Of a stretch of DNA of 64,000 nt, positions 1-9,810 are shown in pieces. The notes beneath the pieces are model-generated. The model was not told the origin of the DNA, searched no databases, and was given only the letters and a program-made list of their open reading frames with translations. Position numbers and translations under genes: made by a program. The DNA lies in the NCBI GenBank assembly GCA_038503035.1, contig JAVSML010024356.1, positions 546,404-610,403 of the forward strand. Direction: 5' to 3'. How positions within the stretch are numbered: position 1 is the stretch's first letter; the number at the start of each line of letters is the position of its first letter. This stretch comes from Crocodylus rhombifer (taxonomy: Eukaryota; Chordata; Crocodylia; Crocodylidae).

Positions 1-338
1 GAGAAGACAATGTAATAAGTCAGTTCTGTGAGGAAGATGCTATTTTCAGCATCCTATATTTTCTGCCACAGTACTCTGAAGGTGTATACAGAGTCATCTG
101 GATCTTGCTCACTTTTGACAAGATTAAAATTACTTTTTCTTAACAAGAGGAGCTCGTACATTTTTATATTTGTCTGTCATCTAAAGCTTAAGAATGACCA
201 AAATCAAGGTAACTTAACTAATTAACATAGATATAATGACCATGCCAGCTTTGCTGCTGTGACCCTTAGCATCCCTCCCCTCAATACACATTATATTTAA
301 GAGACTATTTAAGGTGTGATAAACCTGTTAATTGTAAC
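1..338. other. anonymous AT-rich sequence
   Basis: No gene, RNA or repeat could be recognised. Short frames here have no family resemblance and no splice-site context. Confidence 0.5.
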
Positions 339-464
339 TAGCCACATGAGTAGCTCAATTTAAGGTGTGACAGTGCAGTAAACAAGCCATAAAGTTATTC
401 CACCTTATATGTAGAATAACTTTGTGGCTCATCTGCATCATGGCTTAAATTGAATACGTGGCCA
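339..464. repeat. 126-bp hairpin, MITE-like element
   Basis: The two halves are inverted copies of each other. The outer ends (TAGCCAC at 339, GTGGCCA at 458-464) pair, the block reading CAATTTAA recurs on both arms, and the inner 16 bp at 385-400 pairs with 414-429 with one mismatch around a 13-nt loop. This structure is typical of a non-autonomous DNA transposon. The superfamily is not determined; no clear target-site duplication was seen. Confidence 0.6.
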
Positions 465-2262
465 GGATCTGTCAAAACCTGCCTGAAAAAAATGTCTGTG
501 AATTTTCTTATGTGAGAGTTTTGTTGCTTTCTTTGGCAGTACAAATTCCATATGCTGCTTCTGCAATGTAGTGCTTTAAAAGACTATCTTCACAGTAGAA
601 ACATGATCATCACAGACTCCTGACTGGATGTTCTTGTATTCCTTTTGTAGATTGCATAGTCCTAGCCTGTTAGACAAAGAGGAAAGGGAGCACAGCTCTC
701 AGTAGACAAGCAATGGGGAATTATCAGCATCCATCTTCCTTGGTTGTCTGTTATTTTGCTGAGTACTTGCTGCCACACTAGGCACTGAGATGGAAGGTAT
801 TAGTAGCTGGTGCTGGGTAGTCAACTCCTCCTTAGTAAGAGTCCTCACCTGCCTGCTCTCTTGATGTGCTAAATGCCTAATGGTCTCTCACCTGCCACAA
901 TTTGGATGGTAATGATTATTGAGGAACAGGTCCTCAGTTCAGTCAAAAGGGGCAACCTTCACTGGCTCTATGTTCACATGATAGGGTCATCCTATGCTCA
1001 AGCCTGTACAGTGTTTGGGATTAGGGGATCCAATCAGCAATCCACAGGACATCCAGGACAAACAGTTTTTTCTTTTCAGTTTTGCTAACTCAAAACAACA
1101 GGCAAATAATAACAAAACTACATTTATCTCAGAGTGCCTTTAGTGGCCTCCCGGCAGGGTAACTAACTGTCCATAAATTTCCAGAAAGTCCATAAAGAAA
1201 GAAGCTAAAAACACTTGCCCATAAAGTCTGTAAGAAATTTGAGTTATCTGTAAAAAAAACTAAGAAACCATGAGCTTGATTGAACATCTGTCAACAGAAT
1301 AAGGCTGGGTAAGAGGTGAAGGGCAGAAAGAACAGAGCAGTGCCACTTAGTTTCTGAGCAGAAATTAAGGTTGGTATCCTTCAGGAATCTCTCTGTCAGG
1401 GGCTTTGTGGTCTACAAGAGCCTTCATAGCTTCCCACACCACCCTCCCAGCCACATGCTTCTGCTGCATTCCATCAGCCTTGCTCTCCTTAGGGGTAGGC
1501 AGGGCTGCACAGCCCTGGGTAGTCTGAGGTACTGGACAGTGTGGCTGGAATGAAGCTGTAGGGGTGGAAGGGGAGAGAGGCAGTGGGTAGAGGTCCATGC
1601 TGAGACAGAGGGGAGCAGAGCCAGCAGGGGTCAGGCTGGGGGTGGACTGGGGTGGGGGAAGCACTGTGAGGGTACAGTCAGAGTTATCACAGTGTGGTGG
1701 TGGGTAGGGGACCCTTAGGTGGGTTAGCATGATGTAAAACTGTTGCTATGCTCAAGTATGATTTTGGTTGGTGTTAAACCCCTACATTTGAACCCAGCCC
1801 TTGCTACTGCTGTCCAGGGTCTGGCAGAAGGGTGACATTTACATTATGTAAAACATATATCAGTAAAAAAAAGATTGGTTGTAAGTAAAAATATATTGGG
1901 GGGTTGGCACCCCTGCCTCCAAGCTCCCCATCTGACCACTTGTGCTTCACAGTGGCTTTTCCAAAATCAGAAACAAATATCATCAAAATTTAATTCCTTC
2001 CAAGGTGCCTTTTCCCTAGTCAGCTGGGCTTCTCCCAGCTCTAAACCTTCTGGAATGACTCACAGTTCATTCTCTTCAGTTTAACCTTTATGGCTTGTAG
2101 CAGAAAGCTCCTTCTACCATCATGGCCAGGGCCTTACTGACCAGCTCTTCCTAAAGCCCAGTTTACATAGTCCCATGGATTGCCCCTTCCAGCCCAAAGC
2201 AGCCTGGTCTTAAAGGTGCAGTACCCTTTTTCCCCACCCTCATGCTCACTGTTGAATAATGG
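465..2262. other. anonymous sequence with a G-rich stretch
   Basis: No supported gene. A G-rich stretch lies at about 1555-1715 on the + strand; open frames across it on the - strand are proline/serine/threonine-rich and look like composition artefacts. The rest is AT-rich with no repeat that I recognise. Confidence 0.45.
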
Positions 2263-2270
2263 GATTAAGG

Positions 2271-2634
2271 CAGTGGTAGGCGCAATGGCAGATCTGTCTG
2301 GTTGCCAGACTCCATTTCCCATCAGGCCCTGCCCATGTCACTGCTGCAGGTTTCCATGGAGACCCCAGCAGTGGTGGCATCCTGGCAGTGTGGAGTGTGC
2401 AGTCACTGGATTACAGCTGTGCCCTGGCTCTGGACCATGCTGTCACGGTTACAAGATCGCAGCCATGGAGCAGCTCCCCACCCCACCACACACCCTGCCA
2501 GTTGCTGGGGCTGGACTCCATGGAAACCCTGGCTCTGAATTGTCTGCTGGAAACTGACCACAGCAACATAGGCAGGGACTGCTGGGAAATGGAGTCCACT
2601 GTGGGCCTGATCCAGCTGGTGGGCTAGACCCCTG
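2271..2634. mobile_element. non-autonomous hAT-like DNA transposon
   Basis: The left end reads CAGTGGTAGGC and the right end, reversed, CAGGGGTCTAGCC. Inside each terminus is the shared subterminal block ACTCCATTTCCCA (2310-2322 region, and in reverse near 2583-2597). The flanking 8-mers GATTAAGG (2263-2270) and GTTTAGGG (2635-2642) agree at 6 of 8 positions, consistent with an old 8-bp target-site duplication as made by hAT elements. The interior is GC-rich and has no transposase. It is related to the longer copy at 31042-31709. Open frames across it are not believed to be genes. Confidence 0.6.
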
Positions 2635-2642
2635 GTTTAGGG

Positions 2643-3531
2643 TCTCTCATATAGTAACCAAGCAAAAAGGGGAATATAAACTGCTGTTCTGTTGTTCAAA
2701 TTCTTGACTGAATTCCTGATAAATCTAGCAAAATAGCTGTGATTCTCAATGCTGCACAGGCCCTTCCTATATCTCACACCTCCAACTCACCCAGTAGCAC
2801 AATATAGCATTTTGAATATTGAATTTGAAGACATTTTGAATATTGAATTGGAAGACAATTTCGTCCACAATTTCAGGAAAAGATGAAAAAACTTAACACA
2901 ATACATTATGAAAGACTGCTGTGTACCAGAAGACATTCACAGCTGGCTTAGATATGAATCTAATAAAGCACTACAGGCAGTATCAGTCAGCTCTGGAGAC
3001 ACATAATTCTTATTGATGTACATATTGATTGAAATTTAGTTTATGACTATATTTAACCAGAACCTGCAGCAATATAATAAAATGTACAGGGATCAAAAGT
3101 AAGAGAGACATCAGATCCACTTGTAAACAGATTAGCAGCAAGTGTTACATTATCACAAGGACAAGTTTCCCTTTGAAGAGACGCACTTTCCACTTCTGTT
3201 GTGACCAGAGAATTTTGCTGTGCACAAAATTTTGCAGTTGCAAAAGTAAGGTGAACCCCCAGATTTCTATGATCTACACATTACTTACAGTACTCTTCCT
3301 AATCAAAATTATGCAAGCCTGTGTAACCTGTCACAACAGGAAGATGCATATTGTAGCTATCTGAGTCATCAGTTTTAATCTATAACCCCCAGTCAAAACA
3401 GGCATGAGTATTTGAAGATGGCTATGATAATGATGGTTATAGTAATGATTGTTAGAAGGAAGCTAGATTGTTCATTAGTACTATATACTATATATTTATT
3501 TCTATAATGCATACATTTAAAGCTATTTCCT
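2643..3531. other. anonymous AT-rich sequence
   Basis: No gene or RNA recognised apart from a short tandem duplication listed separately. Confidence 0.45.
2808..2855. repeat. 24-bp tandem duplication
   Basis: Two adjacent 24-bp units beginning CATTTTGAATATTGAATT differ at one or two positions. This is a simple local duplication in AT-rich sequence. Confidence 0.8.
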
Positions 3532-3589
3532 CTAAAGAATCACAATACCTCATAATAGTCGGCTATTATGAGGTATTGTGATTCTTTAG
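3532..3589. repeat. perfect 27-bp inverted repeat with 4-nt loop
   Basis: Positions 3532-3558 and 3563-3589 are exact reverse complements, separated only by TCGG (3559-3562). If transcribed it would fold into a mismatch-free 27-bp stem. Weak pairing may continue outwards (AGCTA on the left, CTAGC on the right). It lacks recognisable mobile-element ends. The exact symmetry suggests either a recent inverted duplication or ongoing arm-to-arm correction; a function is not shown. Confidence 0.9.
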
Positions 3590-4339
3590 ATATTCTCTAG
3601 CATCACAGAAAGGATTCACACAAACAGTAAAAATCTATGTAATGCTGAGTAGTTCCCAGGTTCATATGGAATGGAATGATGTGATAGCAATTTCTTTACC
3701 TGCAAAAGCAATTAGATGCAGTCTCACAAACTAACTGGTTACTGAGTGATGCTTACAGGAACACACAGATCTCTCTTCACACCTGCCCTGTGTGGCACAT
3801 GACAAACAGTAGTGAGCTATTAGCAGTTATTGACATTTGTCAACTCTCCAGGTTTTGTAGCAGGAAAACGGAAATGGCAGCAATCATGCCCAATTTAGTT
3901 TCTCGTGATGTCAGGACTTCATGGACTTGCACACACATCAAGAAGCACCCAGAAAAGGTTTACAGATGTGCGGAAAGCAGTCAACTATGACAGTGATGTT
4001 GCCAATGTTGCACATGGATCAACTAACGATTAAGATATCAAAAGCGATCACTGTAGCTTACTGACAGCCAGCTCAATTGTTTGCACCTGTTTCCCCCTGC
4101 ATTACACATATGTCTGGAATGGATTACCCTGGCTTGTGCTAGACGCATTTCACCTTTCCACACTATGATGTACTCCAGAACATCTCTGCTAAAGATCATG
4201 CAACTCTCTTTAGTATAGGGGTCATGAAAAAAAGAGAAGACAATCTGCTGTTTGTTTTCTCTTTGGTGAAGGCTTCCAGTTGCTAAGGTAATACCACTGA
4301 AATAAGGAGCTGCTGCACTCATCCATTGAATTCTTGACT
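3590..4339. other. anonymous sequence upstream of a CR1 copy
   Basis: No supported gene or RNA. A 94-codon frame on the - strand at 4038-4322 has no recognisable domain and no splice context. Confidence 0.4.
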
Positions 4340-6432
4340 AAAAACCCTAAGGGACCATGACTCGTCAGGAAGAGGAGTTGAAGAGGAGCGGTTGCTCCTT
4401 AAGGGAGCAATCTTGACAGCACAAGGGATGGCTATCCCATCTCAGAGGAAGGGTAGCAAAAGGGCGCAGGAACCCCCTTGGCTCAGCAGGGAACTCAAGA
4501 ACCTCCTACACCTCAAAAGAGAGACTTATAAAGGATGGAAGGTTGGAATTATCACCAAGGAGGATTATTCAACATCAGTCCGTACCTGCAGGGAGCAGAT
4601 CAGAAAAGCCAAGGCTGCAGCTGAGCTCCATCTGGCTTCACATATCAAGGAAAATAAAAAGTCCTTTTTCAGATATGTAGGGAGTTGGAAAAAAAGCAAG
4701 GGGAACAGCTGATAACCAAATGGGACAGCTGATAACTGACATCCAGGAAAAGGCCAACCCTGCTTAATGGGTACTTCTCATTGGTCTTTCATCAGTCCAA
4801 TGGGACCGACCTGCCTAGCAAGATGCAGGACAACCAAGGTGAAGGCGTATTTATACTCAACGTTGTTGTTGATCTAGTAAAGGATCACCTTGAAAGGCTG
4901 GACACCTTCAAGTCAGCTGGTCCTGACAGATTACACCCCACAGTACTCAAGGAGCTGACAGGCATCATAGCCCAACCATTGGCAAAAATATAAAAAAAAC
5001 TCATGGCACTCAAGTGAAGTACCGAAGAATGGATAAAGGCCAATGTGGTACCCATCCTCAAGAAATTCCAGGAATTATAGGCCAATCAGCTCAATCTCTG
5101 GTAAGATTCTCGAGAAAATTGTCAAGGAGACCCTTTCGGATAAGCTGGCCGAGGGCAACATCCTGAGGGATAGTCAGCACGGGTTTGTCGCGGGTAGGTC
5201 TTGCCTGACCAATCTCATCTCCTTTTATGACCAGGTGATGTAGCACCTGGACAAGGGAGAAGAGATTGATGTTATATACCTGGACTTTAAAAAAGCCTTT
5301 GATCTGGTGTCCCATGACCTCCTCATGGAAAAATTGGCCAACTGAGGCCTTGGCTACCCCACAGTCTGATGGCTGGGAAATTGGCTCTGAGGTTGGACCC
5401 AGAGAGTAGTGGTTGATGGCAGTGAGTCATTATGGCTCTCTGTAACCAGTGGCTTCCCCCAAGGATCTGTCCTTGGACCAGTTCTCTTCAACATCTTTAT
5501 CAATGATGTGGACATTGGTGTCCGAAGCGCACTGGCTAAGTTCACTGATGACACTAAACTTTGGGGCATAGCGTCCACACCTGAGGACAGGCTAGTGATC
5601 CAGGCTGACTTGGATAAGCTTAGTAAGTGGGCGGATACAAACCTGATGATGTTCAATACTGATAAATGCAAGGTATTTTACCTCGGGGGGGGGGGGGAAG
5701 CCACAGCACACTTATAGGCTCGGCAGTGATACGCTTGCTAGCACCACAACTAAAAGAGATTTGGGGGGGTCACGACTGACCACAAGATGAACATGAGCCA
5801 CCAATGCAATGTCACAGCTGGTAAAGCAAACAAAACCCTGACTTGCATTCTCAAGTAAATCTCAGGATGTCATCCTCCCACTGTACTCGGCCTTGGTGAG
5901 GCCGCAGCTGGAGTACTGCATCCAATTCTGGGCTCCACAATTCAAGAAAGATATTGAGAAGCTTGAGAGAGTCCAGAGGAGAGCCACGTGCATGATCAGA
6001 GGGCAGGAGAACAGGCCTTATGAAGAGAGGCTGAGAGCCGTGGGACTCTTCAGCCTGGAAAAGCACAGGCTCAGGGGGGACCTGGTGGCTGCCTACACAA
6101 GGGGTGTTCATGTTCATCAGGATCTGGGAGAAAGTCTGTTCACCAGAGCACCCAAGGAAAAACAAGGACCAATGGTCATAAACTCCTACAAAACCGTTTT
6201 AGGCTACACATAAGAAAAAATGTCTTTACTGTCTGAGCCCCCAAGACCTGGAATAGACTCCCTTCAGAAGTGGTGCAGCACTTACCCTGGACTTATTCAA
6301 GAAACATTTGGATGCTTATCTTGCTGGGGTCCTATGACCCTAGCTGACTTCCTGTCTCTGGGGCAAGGGGTAGAGTTGATGATCTTTGAGGTCCCTTCCA
6401 GCCTTAATGTCTATGAAATATATGAAATAATT
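4340..6432 (+). mobile_element. CR1 LINE, decayed ORF2 reverse transcriptase and 3' UTR
   Basis: This is a 5'-truncated copy of a CR1 non-LTR retrotransposon. The ORF2 protein would copy element RNA into DNA at the target site. Pieces in order: the linker before RT (about 4392-4712), the segment FKSAGPDRLHP (near 4903-4935), NYRPISSISGKILEKIV (5076 on), YLDFKKAFD carrying the first catalytic Asp (about 5277-5303), GFPQGSVLGPVLF (5451 on), FTDD at 5541-5552 in place of the usual F/YADD, and the C-terminal region [20 protein letters not shown] (5908 on). The reading frame shifts between 4712 and 4781, between 4993 and 5043 and between 5717 and 5893, and has stops at 5241 and several between 5341 and 5400, so it is dead. 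The 3' end GAGGTCCCTTCCAGCC (about 6390) followed by TATGAAA-type tail repeats fits CR1. Confidence 0.93.
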
Positions 6433-7404
6433 AAAACATGTGCCATCTGATATCAGTCTGAGATACATAATCTAGAACCAGATCTGTTTTTGGATTCTGC
6501 TTTGAGAACAGTCTTTTCTTCCTAGACTGCAAGAAGACTGAGGAGATGTGAGTTTTCCTGGTTATATCAGACAAAAACTAGGTCTGTGCTGTATTCACAC
6601 TTCCAACTTCAGTGTTTGTTGACATAGCTGAGCTACTGTTCCAAGTAGGCTTGGGTACCATAGCACTGAAAACATGTCACTGCATATCTCACTGTGGGCG
6701 AGTTGTCCAAGTACATGCCCAATCTCCTTTATGTCTGTAGTTCAGACATAGCTTTAATGTTTGGCTAGGGACCTCAGCCAAATGTCAGCTGTCTTCAGTG
6801 AATCTATGCAGATTTAGATCAGTTGAGAGTCCAGTCTTTAATACCTCAGTTCTTCTCTAAAATTACCTGGTGTCCCAGGGCTATTGAGAGGAATTATTTA
6901 TTAAATAATTGTGAGGAGCGCAGGTAGTAGTAATGGAGCAAGTCTATCTAATAAATTAACCCAACCTCAGAGTGATCAGTAGATAGTAGAGAGGTCAAGT
7001 GTTTATATCTAGGTGGTTTGTTCTGGTGCAGATCTCAATTCTTAATAAAACAGACAAATCATCAAATTAAAGCAAGCTAATAGAGGACAAGGACTTATAC
7101 CACAGAACAAGTGATGCAAGATATTTTTGTGTCCACAGCCACCCCATGTAAATAAAAGCTAAATTGGAATAGTTTACCCCTGAATGAAACAGGGTCAAAT
7201 TGTCTCTTTTCAGGAAAAGGCTCACAGTTACTCCACATCAACTGTTCTGTGGTAAATCCCTACCATTTGTTAACTCATTGTAATTTTATCTATCGTTTGT
7301 CTGTAGTCTGAGTCCCATAATTTTACTTAAATTGTCTTTGAGTAATTGTCTCCAAGTAAACTAAATTTGGGAAGTGGTAGGATGAATATATCACTATGCA
7401 TATA
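6433..7404. other. anonymous sequence between two CR1 fragments
   Basis: No gene or RNA recognised. A short AT palindrome (AATTATTTA on each side) sits at about 6893-6911. Since the upstream CR1 copy ends with its 3' tail, the downstream CR1 piece is a separate insertion, not its continuation. Confidence 0.45.
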
Positions 7405-7795
7405 TTAAGATAGGGCTTACAGAAACATGGTGGGATTCATCCCACAACTGGGCAGTTAGCATTAGGGGCTATTGGCTTTACAGGCGGGATAGAGAAGGAA
7501 GGAAAGGCGGGGGTGTGGCGCTCTATGTCAAGGAGCAATACATACCCTCTGCCAGCAGAATGAGGTCAGAGGAGGGGCAAGCTGAAGTGCTCTGGGTCAG
7601 GATACAAGGGGGCCGTGGGGAGAGGGATTTAATGATGGGGGTCTACTACAGACCCCTCAGTCAAGGGGAGGAGCTGGACTGGGAATTTTCGGGCCAGCTT
7701 GCAGAGGCACTTAAGACAAGGGATGTAGTTGTTATGGGTGATTTAAATTACCCAGACATCTGCTGGGAGAAACAGCCAGGTTGGACCATTCAGTG
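7405..7795 (+). mobile_element. CR1 LINE fragment, apurinic-like endonuclease domain
   Basis: One continuous + frame from about 7416 to 7795 encodes part of the CR1 ORF2 N-terminal endonuclease, which nicks target DNA for reverse transcription. Visible motifs are LTETWWD with the metal-binding Glu, GGGVALYVKE, VYYRPLSQGEE and GDLNYPDICWE with the catalytic Asp and Asn. No internal stop lies in this piece, unlike the RT copy at 4340-6432, but it is a fragment of the roughly 240-residue domain and ends at 7795 exactly where MITE-like sequence begins. Confidence 0.9.
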
Positions 7796-7916
7796 ATGCT
7801 ACTGTGCACTAGTATAAATACTGCATGATAGCATATTAGCACTGTCCATTTTATGATGCACTATTGCACAGTGTTATTAGGGTACTCTGCAGTTAGTATC
7901 TTGTGTAGACATGCCC
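7796..7916. mobile_element. hairpin MITE fragment abutting CR1
   Basis: Repeated CTGTGCAGT/GCACTATTGCACAG-type motifs and the terminal segment GTGTAGACATGCCC (about 7902-7915) match the ends of the MITEs at 12835, 35615, 35907, 55496 and 60139. Only one terminus is clear; the other is lost or too decayed to see at the junction with CR1. Confidence 0.5.
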
Positions 7917-7978
7917 AGAGGCATGAACTATTCAGCTATCAGTGTCAAGTAAAGATATATTCCAAGAAAGCTAGTACC

Positions 7979-8100
7979 AATTCATAAATGATTCCCTGTC
8001 TAAAAGAAGTTCTAAATCAGTGATTCTCAACCAGGGTGCCACTTCACCTGGTTGAGAATCACTAATTTAGACCTTTTAAACAGGGAATCATGTATTAATT
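7979..8100. repeat. long inverted repeat, 54-57 bp arms
   Basis: The left arm 7979-8035 pairs with 8047-8100 around an 11-nt loop, with several mismatches; the inner 18 bp (AGTGATTCTCAACCAGG on the left) is nearly perfect. The sequence after it (8101 to about 8380, containing GCACCCTGGGATACC and ending near GGGAAATGCTAG) looks like the rest of an old DNA transposon of the kind whose termini read as ..GATTCTCAACC... Family name is not assigned. Confidence 0.7.
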
Positions 8101-8380
8101 GCCACTGCACCCTGGGATACCTTGAGATTTTTTCAAGGGTTCTGTGGGATGCCACTCAGTCTTAGCAGTCTTAGGTGTGCAAACACAATTCACAAGATAA
8201 ACCTAGAGATTTCAAATAGGAATCTATAGTGCTGACCCATTGTGGTCTTTCTGAACTCTTTGCAACAGACTAATTGTTTTATTGTTTTTCTCTAATAAAA
8301 AAATGAGTGAAAACTAAGAGCTGTCATTTTTGAGGTATGTCTTGAACCTAGGAAAGTTGGGAAATGCTAGTCTAGATCCA

Positions 8381-8671
8381 TAACGCAGGCCAACCAACTA
8401 TGTATGTATGGCATGTATCAAATACAGGAACTGAGACATACCTGTTAGTAGCACAGATCTTTCATAATGGGATGAGTGAAAAGGACAGGGTTAAGAACAT
8501 TTTGCTGTTATAAGATCCATAGGAACCAATACCATTCTTGTGCAATGGGCAAAGCCCCACCACCATGGAATTCCAAATTCAAAAGTTAAAGTCCTGGCTG
8601 GCACTAATAGCCTGTTATACTAGTCTGGTTAAGGAAGACTGGTATTTATAGACACATATGGGAATGGAGTG
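8381..8671. other. anonymous sequence
   Basis: Nothing recognised in this stretch before the LTR-like block. Confidence 0.4.
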
Positions 8672-9810
8672 TGTCACAGGGGGACAACACAGTATAGCCC
8701 TGAAGGGGAGAAGGGGAACCCTGGGACCCGAAACAAGGCTGGGGAGAGGAGGGGAGAAGAAAAGAAACCAACAAACTCCTTACAGGCAGCCGACGACACA
8801 GGAAAACCAGAAGGAGCGGCGGGACCCACGCAGCTGATTAGCTGCGTCTTTTTCAAACTTCAGCCACTGCAATCAATGATGTTCGGAGCTGGCACGGGGG
8901 CATAAAGAGAACCCCGAGGGAAGATGAGGGGAGGAGAGCTGGAGACCAGCTAGGAGAGGAGACAAGCTTGGAGCCTCACGCGGAGGCAAGGGAGAGGCCA
9001 GCCCCGAGGCTGGGACACGTTCCCCTACAGCAGGATGGGGAACGCTCAGGGAGAGGTGGCAGATGCTCTGGTTGCCGGCGGCGACTCTGGGCATAAGGAG
9101 CCCAAGATCCGATGCTACGGGAGGACCCACCCTGAAGAGAAGGGAATAGAAGAGGACCCGTCAATCCAGGTGGGGTCGGTGCGGGTTTGGGGGAGCACCC
9201 CAGAAGCCATCCCGGCAGGGAACCAAATACAAGCGGAGAGGGAAGCCACAGAGTCCTGGGTTTGACCAGGCGGGACCACTCGGTGTGGGACTGAGTGGCC
9301 ATCAGGGAAGCGCAGCACCCAGCCTTAGGGGGTTGCAGATAGAGTTAAGAACGGAGGGGACTTCCCCCGGGACAAGGGAGTCCAAACTTTGAATTATAGC
9401 CTGGGAGGCTTACAGGCTGATCTTTCTTTTATGTTTTGTGGAGTGGCCCATGGCTAGAGGGCCAGGGAAGAACCCTGAGTAGGGGTCCCCCCCCAGTGGA
9501 GTCTAGGCTCAGGACAAGCCTACAGATTCGTCACCAGGTCATCTGGGCATCACAAGGCGAGGGTCGGCCCTGGGGATCGCCGGCAATCTTGGTGTGGCTG
9601 GGTATTAGGGCAAGGTGTAGGGGAGGGTGGAGCCTTGCAGAAGATCATCACCTCAAGAGTCCCAACACTGGAGAAGCTTAAGTAGCTGACCCCTCCATTG
9701 AAGATTCGAGCAAAGTCGTGGCAGGTGAGATAGGGGCGGGGACTACTTCTAAGACCGATCCGGAAAGAGACCAAATCCAGGGTTGAAGTGCCAGGCCAGA
9801 GGCCGAACAG
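8672..9810 (+). mobile_element. GC-rich LTR-like block, probably endogenous retrovirus solo LTR
   Basis: The block begins TGTCACAGGG (8672), the same start as the - strand solo LTR at 47421-48584 and close to the TGTAACAGGG start at 58835. Its 3' part has GTCGTGGCAGGTGAG (about 9713), corresponding to AGACGTGGCAGGAG close to the 3' end of the 47421-48584 LTR. The right boundary is not certain and no matching target-site duplication was found. GC content is far above the surroundings. No gag, pro, pol or env sequence was seen. Frames on both strands within it are attributed to base composition. Confidence 0.5.

Noticed and set aside
1365..1730. 121-codon Pro/Ser/Thr-rich - frame
   Set aside because: A composition effect of the G-rich + strand; no domain, no splice signals.
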